A stretch of DNA of 64,000 bases from Candidatus Limnocylindrales bacterium (GTDB taxonomy: Bacteria > Desulfobacterota > Binatia > UBA1149 > CAITLU01): assembly GCA_035571835.1 (NCBI GenBank), contig DATNBU010000033.1, positions 90,866 to 154,865 on the forward strand, read 5' to 3'. Position numbers and translations under genes: made by a program. Of this stretch, positions 25,690 through 34,454 are shown one piece after another. Within the stretch, counting starts at the first letter, position 1, and each line of letters starts with the position of its first letter. Under the pieces are notes generated by a model. It had not been told where the DNA came from. It did not search any database and saw only the letters and a list, made by a program, of their open reading frames with translations.

Positions 25690-27063
25690 GTGAGCAAGCG
25701 CCGGCAGACGTCCCTGTTCGAAGAACCCGACGACTCCGAGGAGCGCGAAGAACCGGCGACCGCCGGTCGGCGCGCCCGCCGCAAGGCCGACGACCTTTCC
25801 GAAGCGGTTTCGCACGACGCACGTCCCGAGCGCGAGCGCGTCCCGCTTGCCGAGCGGATGCGTCCGATGACGGTCGACGAGCTTGCCGGACAGGCAAAGA
25901 TCGTCGGGCCCGGAACGTTTCTCGGCGGCATGCTGCGCGGCACCACGCCGCCGCGCTCGCTGCTGCTGTGGGGACCTCCGGGCAGCGGCAAGACGACGAT
26001 CGCACGCCTTCTCGCCGGCCGCACCGGTTACGAGCTCGCCACGCTGTCGGCGGTGCTCGGCGGCATCAAGGACCTTCGCGAGCTGCTCGCCGAAGCGCGC
26101 GAGCGACGCCGCGCCCAGGGCAAGGGAACGATTCTTTTCGTCGACGAGATCCACCGCTTCAACAAGGCGCAGCAGGATGCGTTCCTGCCGCACGTCGAAA
26201 GCGGCGACATCGTGCTGGTCGGCGCGACCACCGAGAATCCGTCATTCGAGGTCAATGCGCCGCTGCTGTCGCGCTGCCGCCTGGTCGTGCTCGAGCCGCT
26301 TTCCCACGATGACATCGCAAGCGTGATCGATCGTGCGCTGACTGACCGCGAGCGCGGGCTCGGCGAGCTCGAGCTTGCGATCGACGACGACGCGAAGGCG
26401 TTCCTTGCCGGCATGGCCCAGGGCGATGCGCGCGGTGCGCTCGGCGCGCTCGAGGTCGCCGCCGATATCGCCGTTGCGACCGGGATGCGCCGGATCGACC
26501 GCGCGCTGGCGGAAGAGGCGCTGCAGAGAAAGGCGATCCGCTACGACTCCTCCGGCGAGGAGCACTACAACGTCATCTCGGCGTTCATCAAGAGCATGCG
26601 GGCGAGCAACGTCGATGCGTCGATCTACTGGCTCGCGCGCCTGATCGAAGCCGGCGAGGATCCGCTCTTCATCGCACGCCGCATGGTGATCTTCGCGAGC
26701 GAGGACATCGGCCTTGCGGATCCGCACGCGCTGCCGCTCGCAATCGCGGCGCGCGATGCTTTGCATTTCGTCGGAATGCCGGAGGGACGCATTCCGCTTG
26801 CCCACGCGGTCGCGTACCTGGCCGGTGCACCGAAATCGAACCACGCGTACATGGCCATCGGCGAGGCGCTCGCCGAAGTTCGCGAGAGCGGCGCGCTGCC
26901 GGTGCCGCTGCATCTGCGCAACGCACCAACCGGAATGATGAAGAAGCTCGGATACGGCCGCGATTACGCGTATCCGCACCCGGATGCGGAAAAGGCCGCC
27001 GGTCAGCAGTACCTTCCCGATGCCCTCAAAGGCCGGAAGTTTTTCCGCCCGAAAGACAAATGA
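25690..27063 (+). CDS. rarA: Replication-associated recombination protein A
   Basis: 457 residues from GTG 25690. After a charged N-terminal stretch comes the AAA+ module: LLLWGPPGSGKTTIARLLA (Walker A), FVDEIHRFNKAQQDAFLP (Walker B), GATTENPSFEVN (sensor 1) and LLSRCRLVVL. The C-terminal half (YWLARLIEAGEDPLFIARRM) is typical of RarA/MgsA/Mgs1. It acts at stalled replication forks with SSB. Its N-terminus is about 40 residues longer than the Escherichia coli form. Confidence 0.95.
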   Translation: MSKRRQTSLFEEPDDSEEREEPATAGRRARRKADDLSEAVSHDARPERERVPLAERMRPMTVDELAGQAKIVGPGTFLGGMLRGTTPPRSLLLWGPPGSGKTTIARLLAGRTGYELATLSAVLGGIKDLRELLAEARERRRAQGKGTILFVDEIHRFNKAQQDAFLPHVESGDIVLVGATTENPSFEVNAPLLSRCRLVVLEPLSHDDIASVIDRALTDRERGLGELELAIDDDAKAFLAGMAQGDARGALGALEVAADIAVATGMRRIDRALAEEALQRKAIRYDSSGEEHYNVISAFIKSMRASNVDASIYWLARLIEAGEDPLFIARRMVIFASEDIGLADPHALPLAIAARDALHFVGMPEGRIPLAHAVAYLAGAPKSNHAYMAIGEALAEVRESGALPVPLHLRNAPTGMMKKLGYGRDYAYPHPDAEKAAGQQYLPDALKGRKFFRPKDK

Positions 27064-27127
27064 TCCTCATGTGATGAGTCAGCGCGACGCTCTTTTCGAA
27101 CGTCTTTTTCGCGAGTAGAATCGCGTC

Positions 27128-27712
27128 ATGTCGGAGTCGCCCGAGAGCTCGGCGTATACCGCGCAGCGATACTTTGCGCTTGCCGAAGAGGGCCTGCTGT
27201 CGCCCGATGAGCGGGTCGAGCTGCTCGAAGGACTCATCGTCGCGATGGCGCCGCAGTCGCCTGCGCACGCGGCGGCGGTCTGGCGGACAACCCATGCGCT
27301 CGAACGATGCGTCAGCCAGGGGGCGATCGTACGTGCGCAATGTTCGTTCATTGCCTCGGAGTTTTCGGTGCCCGAGCCTGACGTCTGCATCGTCGAAGGC
27401 AGCATCGAGGATTACGAGCGCGTTCATCCGAGCCGGGCGCTGCTGATCGTGGAAATCGCCTCGAGCAGCCTCGCGCCGGATCGCCTTACCAAAAGCCGCA
27501 TCTACGCAGCGGCCGCGATTCCCCAGTACTGGATTGTCAATCTGCGTGACGGCGTCGTCGAGTCGTACACCGATCCGGACCCGCCGGCCCGCGTCTACAA
27601 ACGAACTGTTGTACACCGACGTGACGAGACGATTCGTGTCGTCGCGCTGCCGGAATGCTCGGTTCGGGTGGAGGACCTGTTCCCGCGCGAGCGCCCCGCT
27701 TCCAGCGACTGA
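27128..27712 (+). CDS. Uma2 family (DUF820) putative endonuclease
   Basis: 194 residues. ERVELLEGLIVAM, VPEPDVCIV, LLIVEIASSSLAPDR and IYAAAAIPQYWIVNL are the hallmarks of Uma2, a PD-(D/E)XK-fold family abundant in cyanobacteria and some proteobacteria. The D-(x)n-E core is visible, but the usual E-x-K lysine is not distinct, so activity is uncertain. A monocistronic gene of unknown role. Confidence 0.85.
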   Translation: MSESPESSAYTAQRYFALAEEGLLSPDERVELLEGLIVAMAPQSPAHAAAVWRTTHALERCVSQGAIVRAQCSFIASEFSVPEPDVCIVEGSIEDYERVHPSRALLIVEIASSSLAPDRLTKSRIYAAAAIPQYWIVNLRDGVVESYTDPDPPARVYKRTVVHRRDETIRVVALPECSVRVEDLFPRERPASSD

Positions 27713-27869
27713 CCGCCGCAGCCGAGTGAGACAGCCGGCAGTTTGCCCGTCATCGCTCACGAACGAACCGTTGATTGGCAGTTTTTCTTCATCCGGATGT
27801 CGGCTCCGGCTATGGTCCGTCGTCCTTGAGCAAGTTGGCTGCCGCAATGAGCAGCCGGGAGACTGCGCC

Positions 27870-28250
27870 ATGCTGTACGCCGTGCTCTGCTACAACTCCG
27901 AAGAGATGGTCTGCGCGTGGACCAAGGAAGAGGACGACGCCGTGATGGCGAAGCTCTCCGTCGTTCACGACAAGTGGGACAAAGCCGGGAAGCTCAAGCC
28001 GTCGATCCGCCTGCTTCCGACGTCGGCCGCCACGACTCTCCACAAAACCAGAGACCTCGTCGTCGACGGTCCGTACGCGGAAACCAAGGAGCAGCTTCTC
28101 GGCTTCTACATCGTCGACGTCAGCGGACTCGAAGAAGGCCTCGCGTTCGCACGCGAGCTCGCTGCCGCAAACCCCGGCGGAGCGTACGAGCTGAGGCCGA
28201 TCCGGCTCTACCTCCCGGGTAATGCCGTCGAGGCCGTCTACTCGCGATGA
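27870..28250 (+). CDS. YciI-related (DGPF) protein
   Basis: 126 residues from ATG 27870. VDGPYAETKEQLLGFYIVDV is the DGPF/YciI signature. Such proteins are strongly linked with ECF42-type sigma factors, and here the stop overlaps the sigma gene start as ATGA (28247-28250). The biochemical role is unknown; the fold is a ferredoxin-like dimer. It forms a probable three-gene unit with the sigma factor and an AHSA1 protein. Confidence 0.86.
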   Translation: MLYAVLCYNSEEMVCAWTKEEDDAVMAKLSVVHDKWDKAGKLKPSIRLLPTSAATTLHKTRDLVVDGPYAETKEQLLGFYIVDVSGLEEGLAFARELAAANPGGAYELRPIRLYLPGNAVEAVYSR

Positions 28251-29503
28251 CCGATCCGGCCTGGATCGAAGCGGCGCTGGTCTCGGCCAGGCCGCAGGCG
28301 GTGGCCGCGCTGCTGCGCTACTTCCGCGATCTCGATTCGGCCGAGGAAGCGTTCCAGGAGGCCAGCCTGCGGGCGCTCAAGCACTGGCCGGTCAACGGCC
28401 CGCCACGTGACGCGACGGCATGGCTGATCATGGTCGGCCGCAACGCGGCGCTCGATGCCGTGAAGCGCCGCGCGAGGAACGCGCCGCTCCCCGACGAAAC
28501 GCTGCTTCCCGATCCCGAGGAGATCGACCTCGCCGAACGCCTCGACGAGAGCGGCTATCGCGACGACATCCTGCGCCTGCTGTTCGTCTGCTGTCATCCG
28601 GATCTCCCGTCGACGCAGCAGATCGCGCTGGCGCTGCGCATCGTATCCGGACTTTCCGTAAAACAGCTGGCGCGCGCGTTCCTCGTCAGCGAGGACGCGA
28701 TGGAGCAGCGCATCACGCGTGCGAAAGCGCGGATCGCCGGTGCCGGCGTTCCGTTCGAGACGCCCGGCGCCGCAGAGCGAGTCGAACGGCTCGCCGCGGT
28801 CCTTGCGATGATCTACCTCGTCTTCAACGAGGGTTATTCGGCCGGACCGGGTGACGATGCGCGCGCGCAACTTGCCGACGAAGCGATCCGCCTCGGCCGG
28901 CTGCTGCTGCGCATGTTCTCGTCCGAGCCCGAAGTGATGGGGCTGCTCGCGCTGATGCTGCTTCACCATTCGCGCTCCATCGCACGCTTCGACGCGAACG
29001 GCGAAGTCATCCTGCTCGAAGACCAGGACCGCAACCTGTGGCGCAGCGCGATGATCCAGGAAGGCCTTGCGCTCGTCGACAAGGCGATCCGTCATCGAAG
29101 CCCCGGTCCGTACCAGGTGCAGGCCGCGATCGGCGGGCTTCATGCGCGTGCGCGAACATTCGAAGAAACCGACTGGAATTCGATCGAACGGCTGTACGAG
29201 GCACTCGAGCGGATGCAGCCGTCGCCGGTCGTCACGCTCAACCGTGCGGTCGTCGTCTCGAGGATTCGCGGGCCGCAGGCTGCGCTTGATCTCATCGATC
29301 CGCTCGAGGCGCGCCTGTCCGGATACTTCCACTTCCACGGGGCGCGCGGAGCGCTGCTGCTCAAGCTCGGCCGCAGGAAAGAGGCTCACCAGGCCTTCGA
29401 CCGCGCGATCTCGCTGGCGAATACGCCGGCCGAAGCCGCCCATATCCGCATGCACATCGACCGGCTGACCACCGATCCGGCCGACGCGGACAACGGAGAA
29501 TAA
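28247..29503 (+). CDS. ECF42-type RNA polymerase sigma factor
   Basis: 418 residues. A sigma-2 region (LDSAEEAFQEASLRALKHW, then ATAWLIMVGRNAALD) and a sigma-4 helix-turn-helix (SGLSVKQLARAFLVSEDAME) occupy residues 10-165; the remaining 240 residues (FNEGYSAGPGDDARAQLADE onward) are a TPR-like extension. This layout with a DGPF/YciI neighbour defines the ECF42 group, in which the extension replaces an anti-sigma factor. It probably responds to an unknown stress. Confidence 0.9.
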   Translation: MTDPAWIEAALVSARPQAVAALLRYFRDLDSAEEAFQEASLRALKHWPVNGPPRDATAWLIMVGRNAALDAVKRRARNAPLPDETLLPDPEEIDLAERLDESGYRDDILRLLFVCCHPDLPSTQQIALALRIVSGLSVKQLARAFLVSEDAMEQRITRAKARIAGAGVPFETPGAAERVERLAAVLAMIYLVFNEGYSAGPGDDARAQLADEAIRLGRLLLRMFSSEPEVMGLLALMLLHHSRSIARFDANGEVILLEDQDRNLWRSAMIQEGLALVDKAIRHRSPGPYQVQAAIGGLHARARTFEETDWNSIERLYEALERMQPSPVVTLNRAVVVSRIRGPQAALDLIDPLEARLSGYFHFHGARGALLLKLGRRKEAHQAFDRAISLANTPAEAAHIRMHIDRLTTDPADADNGE

Positions 29504-29582
29504 TTTCGCGCCGCTGTCGGAACCGCCCGTGCCCGCGCGTTCCTTGGTCAACTGGCCCGAATCCCCGAACAGGAGAACCGCA

Positions 29583-30053
29583 ATGACCACCACCAATACC
29601 GACCGACAGCTCGTGCTGACCCGCGTGATCGATGCAACGCCGGAGAAGATCTTCCGCTGCTGGACGACGCCCGAGCTGCTGCAGAAATGGTTCGCGCCCA
29701 AGCCGTGGACGACTCCGGTCGCCGAGCTCGACGTACGCGCCGGCGGCGCCAGCAACATCGTGATGCGCTCGCCCGAAGGTGCCGATTATCCGGCGCCCGG
29801 CATCTATCTCGAGGTCGTTCCCAACCGGAAGCTCGTGTTCACCGATGCATTCTCGGCGGGCTGGATTCCGGCGGGCGAGCCTTTCATGACCGCCGAGATC
29901 ACGCTCGAACCGACGGCCGACGGCAAGACCGTCTACACCGCGACGGCGCGCCACTGGACCTCCGAAGCCTGCGAGCGCCACATCAAGATGGGTTTCCACG
30001 AAGGCTGGGGTCAGTGCACGACGCAGCTCGAGGAGCTGGCGAAGTCGATCTGA
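29583..30053 (+). CDS. AHSA1/SRPBCC domain protein
   Basis: 156 residues from ATG 29583 with AGGAG at 29571-29575. LVLTRVIDATPEKIFRCWTT and LQKWFAPKPW, then MGFHEGWGQCTTQLEEL, are typical of the AHSA1 (SRPBCC) family. It lies 79 bases after the ECF42-type sigma gene, and such proteins often belong to ECF42-linked sets, so it may be under its control. The ligand is unknown. Confidence 0.87.
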   Translation: MTTTNTDRQLVLTRVIDATPEKIFRCWTTPELLQKWFAPKPWTTPVAELDVRAGGASNIVMRSPEGADYPAPGIYLEVVPNRKLVFTDAFSAGWIPAGEPFMTAEITLEPTADGKTVYTATARHWTSEACERHIKMGFHEGWGQCTTQLEELAKSI

Positions 30054-30130
30054 CTTCGGCTGGCGGATGGCAGCGACGTCACGCCGACTTCGCGAACCCA
30101 CGAACGCGAAGTCGGCATGATCTCACGTCG

Positions 30131-30748
30131 TCAGAACTTCACTTCCGGCACGGCCTTCGCGGACTCGGGCGCTTCGAAGTACGGGCGCGGCCCGAAGCCG
30201 AACAGACGACCGAGCAGATTGGTCGGAAAGCTCTTCGCCGTCGTGTTGTAGGTCTGCGCGGCTTCGTTGTAGCGCATGCGTGCTACGGCCAGCCGGTTTT
30301 CGGTGCCGGCAAGCTCGTCCTGCAGGCGCAGGAAATTCTGGTCGGACTTGAGCTCGGGATATTTCTCGACGACCACGAGCAGACGCGACAGCGCGCTGCT
30401 CAGCTCGTTCGATGCCGCCATCGCCTCGGCCGGATTACCTGCACCGGCAACGCGACTTCGTGCTTCGGTGACCTTGATCAGCACGTCTTTTTCCTGCTGT
30501 GCGAAGCCTTTGACGGTGTTGACCAGATTCGGAATCAGATCGTTGCGGCGCTGGAGCTGGTTCTGGACTTCGCTCCACGCCGAGTCGACGGCTTCGTTCT
30601 GGCGGACGAGCGTGTTGTAGCCGCAGCCCGGCAACGTCAGCAGTGCGATCCATCCAAAGATCGTCCCGGCCCACGCGAGCGCGGCTGACGTCCTTGTCGT
30701 CTTCGAATGCTTCATGGCAGGGGTCATGGGTATTGTGCTTCGCATCAT
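30131..30748 (-). CDS. lemA: LemA family lipoprotein
   Basis: 205 residues from ATG 30748, preceded by AGAGGAAACAACG; ATG 30715 is an internal alternative. A hydrophobic stretch ends in a lipobox-like LPGC, then NTLVRQNEAVDSAWSEVQNQ, QRRNDLIPNLVNTVKGFA and RYNEAAQTYNTTAKSFPTNL, the LemA core of long antiparallel helices. A membrane-anchored periplasmic protein of unclear role. It follows the TPM-domain gene, a frequent genomic partner. Confidence 0.9.
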   Translation of the reverse strand: MMRSTIPMTPAMKHSKTTRTSAALAWAGTIFGWIALLTLPGCGYNTLVRQNEAVDSAWSEVQNQLQRRNDLIPNLVNTVKGFAQQEKDVLIKVTEARSRVAGAGNPAEAMAASNELSSALSRLLVVVEKYPELKSDQNFLRLQDELAGTENRLAVARMRYNEAAQTYNTTAKSFPTNLLGRLFGFGPRPYFEAPESAKAVPEVKF

Positions 30749-30774
30749 CGTTGTTTCCTCTTTGAGCTTGGTCG

Positions 30775-31692
30775 CTACCAGCTGCGGCCCGCGCCGCCTC
30801 CGCCGAAGCCTCCGCCTCCCCCGCCAAAACCACCGCCGAAACCGCCGCCTCCTCCGAACCCTCCACCGAATCCGCCACCCATCGGTCCGCCGAATCCGCC
30901 TCCCCAGAAGATCGGATGATAACGGCGACGCCGCCCGCCGAAGACGGTCCTCGACAGGAACATCCATACGAACAGGATCAGCAGAAGCGTGCCGAGCGAG
31001 AATCCCTGGCGCGGGCGCGATGACGGCGGCGCGGCTTCGCCGCCGTATTCGGTCTTCAGGATGCGTGCGATCTCGGTCATTCCGGCACGAATCCCGCGCG
31101 CATAGTCGCCGCTTCGAAAACCCGGAATCACGAAGCGATCGAGAATCGCACCCAGTCGTCCGTCCGGCAGCACGCCTTCGAGGCCGTAGCCGGTAAAGAA
31201 TCGCGCCCGGTGATCGTCGACCGCGACCAGCAGCAGCAGGCCGTCGTCCTTTTCGGCGCTGCCGAGCTTCCAGGCCTTGAGCACCTTCATTCCATACGTG
31301 AACTCGTCGAGCGGCGCGGTGGTGCGAACGGTCAGCACGGCGATCTCGGCGCTGGTCGCCTGCTTGACGTCGTACGCGAGGCTTTCGAGCACGCGCTCGT
31401 CGTCGGAATCGAGAATCTCCGCGACATCGACGACCGGACCCGCGAGCGGCGGAATGCCGGGCTCACGCAACGGCGCGGTCTGCGCGGATGGCGATGCTGA
31501 CGGTGTCGGTGCCGGCGGTGTCGGTGCGGATGGTATCGGCGCGGATGGCGACGAAGACGGCGGCGGCGCGGCGCCAGGGCGCGAGCTCTCGCGCGGCACC
31601 GTCTCGACCGGAATCGCGGCAAAGAGCGCAGGCGAAGCCGTGACGACGGTGGCCGCAAGCACTGCGCCCGCGAAGATGCTGCGGGTTCTCAT
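30775..31692 (-). CDS. TPM-domain (YgcG-like) exported membrane protein
   Basis: 305 residues. Signal peptide to about residue 26, a Pro/Ser/Ala linker to residue 75, the TPM domain (about 85-215: VVDVAEILDSDDERVLESLA, LLLLVAVDDHRARFFTGYGL), one membrane helix (LGTLLLILFVWMFLS) and a Gly/Phe-rich tail of about 45 residues. TPM proteins act outside the inner membrane in envelope or photosystem maintenance; the exact role here is unknown. Start overlaps the stop of the upstream gene (ATGA); lemA follows. Confidence 0.85.
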   Translation of the reverse strand: MRTRSIFAGAVLAATVVTASPALFAAIPVETVPRESSRPGAAPPPSSSPSAPIPSAPTPPAPTPSASPSAQTAPLREPGIPPLAGPVVDVAEILDSDDERVLESLAYDVKQATSAEIAVLTVRTTAPLDEFTYGMKVLKAWKLGSAEKDDGLLLLVAVDDHRARFFTGYGLEGVLPDGRLGAILDRFVIPGFRSGDYARGIRAGMTEIARILKTEYGGEAAPPSSRPRQGFSLGTLLLILFVWMFLSRTVFGGRRRRYHPIFWGGGFGGPMGGGFGGGFGGGGGFGGGFGGGGGGFGGGGAGRSW

Positions 31693-32399
31693 GGCCGCGT
31701 AATCCTGTCCGCGGCACGCGCGAGCTCGGTGAGCTCGGACAGATAGCGATGGAAAAGAGGCTCGATGTCAGCGGCCGGCGGAGGCTTGCCCTGTTCGCGC
31801 GCCGCCTGGATCGTGCGGAACGTTTCGAGCGAAATGCCGAGGGCGCGTTCGACCTCGCGGGTGTTCACCGCAGCGACAGCCGTGCGTTCGCGTCCGGCAA
31901 GCATGAGCAGCCCGCGCATGATTGCCTCGAATCCCGAGCTGCTGTCGAGCATCAGGATCTGCAGGCCGCGCTTGTCGGAAGCTTCCGCCAGGAACGCCTG
32001 GCGAAGATGCAGGACCTTGCCTTTGAGTTGCTGCTCGACTTCGAGGCGAAGGTGATCATGGTCGATCGCAAGGCCGTCGAGCGGATTGCTGCCGCCCCAC
32101 AGCAGCTCGCACGAATCCATCAGCGTCAGGATTTCGAGCGGAAAGACGTCGCACGACGTGGCCAGGTACTCGTCGTCGAGAAGCAACGGCAGCGCAACTC
32201 CTTTGCGCCGCTGCGTTACTCCGGCGACCTGGCGAAGCAGCGGCGTGGTGATGCGGCTCACGATCATCACCGTCGATACCGAGTCGGTACGGATTCCGGT
32301 GTCGCACTGTACGAGGACGGCGCGCAGGTCCGCACCGAGCGCCGAGGCGCAGTCCGTGGCGAAACGAAGCGCCTTTTCACGGTTGGTGTCCTGACCCAC
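31689..32399 (-). CDS. Unknown protein linked to TPM/LemA genes
   Basis: 236 residues from GTG 32399. No signal peptide or membrane helix. The N-terminal half (KALRFATDCASALGADLRAV, SVSTVMIVSRIT, PLEILTLMDSCELLWG) has the layout of a nucleotidyltransferase-like fold without a clear catalytic GSxxxD. The C-terminal half is helical (TREVERALGISLETFRTIQA) and may be HEPN-like. First gene of an operon with the TPM and LemA genes, joined by an ATGA overlap. Function unknown. Confidence 0.65.
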   Translation of the reverse strand: MGQDTNREKALRFATDCASALGADLRAVLVQCDTGIRTDSVSTVMIVSRITTPLLRQVAGVTQRRKGVALPLLLDDEYLATSCDVFPLEILTLMDSCELLWGGSNPLDGLAIDHDHLRLEVEQQLKGKVLHLRQAFLAEASDKRGLQILMLDSSSGFEAIMRGLLMLAGRERTAVAAVNTREVERALGISLETFRTIQAAREQGKPPPAADIEPLFHRYLSELTELARAADRITRP

Positions 32400-32550
32400 T
32401 GAACATCAGTTTAATGCCGTAACGGGCCGGGTCGAGCCCGCTGGCCACCGGCGAGGCACAAAGAGATGGTCGAAGCGGAGATATTCGGCGGATGAGGCCG
32501 CCTCGCATATCTCGCGGTGCCGCATTTCTGCCCCGGACCGCGACGCAGGC

Positions 32551-32581
32551 ATTGACGGGTCAATCTCCGGCAACGTAGGAT
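32551..32581 (+). promoter_or_regulatory. Candidate promoter with palindromic operator
   Basis: TTGACG (32552-32557), an 18-base spacer and TAGGAT (32576-32581). The -35 is embedded in the palindrome ATTGACGGGTCAAT (32551-32564), a possible repressor site. It would serve the two exported-protein genes downstream. Confidence 0.4.
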
Positions 32582-32667
32582 CCCGCGCGCGCAACGGAAC
32601 ACTCGCGGCGGGTCGCGCGCTGCCGCACAACATCACCGAAGCTCCCGTGCTCGGATCTGGAGGGACC

Positions 32668-33852
32668 ATGGCACACGATCGTGAACGACGAATGCTTCTG
32701 GCCGGTATCGGCGCAGCGGGCGCACTGGCCATCGCGCGAACGGCTCGAGCCGCGGGTTGCGGCGACGCGGGGCCGCTCGGTCCAACGGGACCGACCATGC
32801 GCGATCTCTCCAGCAAGATCGCACCGGACGAAGAGGCCGTCGGCGAAGCACGCAAGGCGATCACGGGCTGCCCGTCCACGGTGACTGCGCAGTTTTCGAT
32901 CACCGAAGAAGGCGTCTACTACATGACCGGCAACATCGACGGTGAATCGGGGAAAGCCTGCATCGAAATTCTCTGCGACAACGTCGAGATCGAGTGCGAC
33001 GGCTTCCTGTTTCGCGGCGTGCCCGGCACGCTCGAATGCATCCGGACGCCGAGCGCGCAGCAATGCATCGGGATCTACGACGCCGGCTTCGTCGACTGGC
33101 AGCACACCTGCATCGACCTGTCGAACTCGGCGTACTGTTACTGCGAAGAGCTGTGGTTTCATCGCTGCGATTCCAGCTCGAACCCGCTCGGGCTTGGTGC
33201 GGCGACGCTCGGTGCCGCCGGAACGTTCGATGACTGCAGCGTGCTCGCCTGTACGCATGGCCGGCTCGCGGCCGGTCGCGACAGCATCTTCGAGGAATGC
33301 GCGGTCGTCGACAGCACGGGCGGCGGGCTCTACTCGCCCGGCCCCTGCACCATGGAGGACAACTTCGTGCTGAACAACGACGGCACCGGCATGGAGCTCG
33401 GTGCCGCGGGCGGAGTCATCATCAACAGCCGCGTCTGCAGCTGCCCGATCGGCTTGTACGTCTCGTCGACCAGCGGCCAGCACAGCAGTGTCGTCGCGGA
33501 AAACGACATCAGCGACTGTGTCACCGGCGTAGAGATAGCCGCCTCGGACGTGACGCTCGAGGAAAATTACGTAGGACGGTGCACGAAGGCCATCATCATC
33601 TCGGGATCGGCCACGCGCGTGATCGTCGATGACAACCACTGTCCGGGCTCGTCGAGCACCGCGATCACGCTCGAGAACACGACGTCGCGCTGCCTGGTGA
33701 TCTGCAACGCCGTCGCAACTCCCCCGGGAGTCCCTGGCTACGCGCTCAGCGGCGCGAACTCTTGGGGTCCCATCGTCAGCGCCGTCGGTGTCGGCGACAT
33801 CACCGCCAGCACCGGAACTTCCAGTGACCCGCATACGAACTTCGAGCACTGA
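32668..33852 (+). CDS. Exported right-handed beta-helix protein, Tat-like signal
   Basis: 394 residues from ATG 32668, preceded by GGAGGGACC. The N-terminus ERRMLLAGIGAAGALAIART resembles a twin-arginine signal. The mature part is rich in short Val/Ile/Asn repeats (VIINSRVCSCPIGLYV, VEIAASDVTLEENYVGRCTK, AIIISGSATRVIVDDNHC) that form a parallel beta-helix, as in pectate-lyase-like proteins. No catalytic triad was recognised; many Cys suggest disulfides. A short GPLGPTGPT piece near residue 50 is collagen-like. The next gene follows after 10 bases. Confidence 0.7.
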   Translation: MAHDRERRMLLAGIGAAGALAIARTARAAGCGDAGPLGPTGPTMRDLSSKIAPDEEAVGEARKAITGCPSTVTAQFSITEEGVYYMTGNIDGESGKACIEILCDNVEIECDGFLFRGVPGTLECIRTPSAQQCIGIYDAGFVDWQHTCIDLSNSAYCYCEELWFHRCDSSSNPLGLGAATLGAAGTFDDCSVLACTHGRLAAGRDSIFEECAVVDSTGGGLYSPGPCTMEDNFVLNNDGTGMELGAAGGVIINSRVCSCPIGLYVSSTSGQHSSVVAENDISDCVTGVEIAASDVTLEENYVGRCTKAIIISGSATRVIVDDNHCPGSSSTAITLENTTSRCLVICNAVATPPGVPGYALSGANSWGPIVSAVGVGDITASTGTSSDPHTNFEH

Positions 33853-33862
33853 GGTGAACACC

Positions 33863-34354
33863 ATGAGAAAAAATCTGATTCTCGCAGTTGCCTCGGTTCT
33901 TCTGGCGGAGCGTGCCTCGGCCGGCCCGCTCGACAGTCCGCTTCCCACCCTTTCCACTGGAAAGGCCTCGCTCGTCGCGACGGTTTCCGGCGTGGTCAAC
34001 GCGGCCGGGCTCGCGACGTTCTTCTCGTGCACGAACCAGTCGTCGGAGGCCGTCCAGATGACTGTCGGAATCTTCGTCGACGACGGCGGTGACCCGTGCA
34101 ACGACGAAGCGACGGCTGCGGTCACGGTCCCGCCTGGCGGAACCAGGGTGATGTCCACGCAGAACAACGTTCAGTCGTCGTACTTCTCGACGAACCCGGT
34201 TTCGGTGACCGACATGTTCATCGCGATCGGCTCGGCGAGAGTACTCTCGACGGGCAAAGGCATGGCGTGCTCGTCGTGGGTGGCGGACGTCTATGACTCG
34301 CCGCCGTCGTCGAGCTACTCGCTCGCCATGGCGTTCCGCGGCAAGCAGAAATAG
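33863..34354 (+). CDS. Small exported protein of unknown function
   Basis: 163 residues from ATG 33863. A signal peptide (MRKNLILAVASVLLAERASA) is followed by a beta-rich domain: ATFFSCTNQSSEAVQMTVGI, then a Pro/Gly turn and VSVTDMFIAIGSARVLSTGK. It has a few Cys and looks like a compact immunoglobulin-like secreted domain. No family recognised. It is 10 bases downstream of the beta-helix gene, so the two are probably made and exported together. Confidence 0.7.
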   Translation: MRKNLILAVASVLLAERASAGPLDSPLPTLSTGKASLVATVSGVVNAAGLATFFSCTNQSSEAVQMTVGIFVDDGGDPCNDEATAAVTVPPGGTRVMSTQNNVQSSYFSTNPVSVTDMFIAIGSARVLSTGKGMACSSWVADVYDSPPSSSYSLAMAFRGKQK

Positions 34355-34404
34355 GCGCGATATGCTCGACTGGTCGGTGGCTGCGCAAGGCTGACACAAA
34401 ATCG

Positions 34405-34454
34405 AAATCGGGGACAGACACGGATTTGCGGAAATCGGTGTCTGTCCCCGATTT
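34405..34454. repeat. Near-perfect palindrome (GGGGACAG family I)
   Basis: Arms of 23 bases with one mismatch (ACACGGATTT against ACACCGATTT) around a 4-base loop. It is nearly identical over 50 bases to 15694-15743 and ends at the truA stop codon, between convergent genes. Confidence 0.85.
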
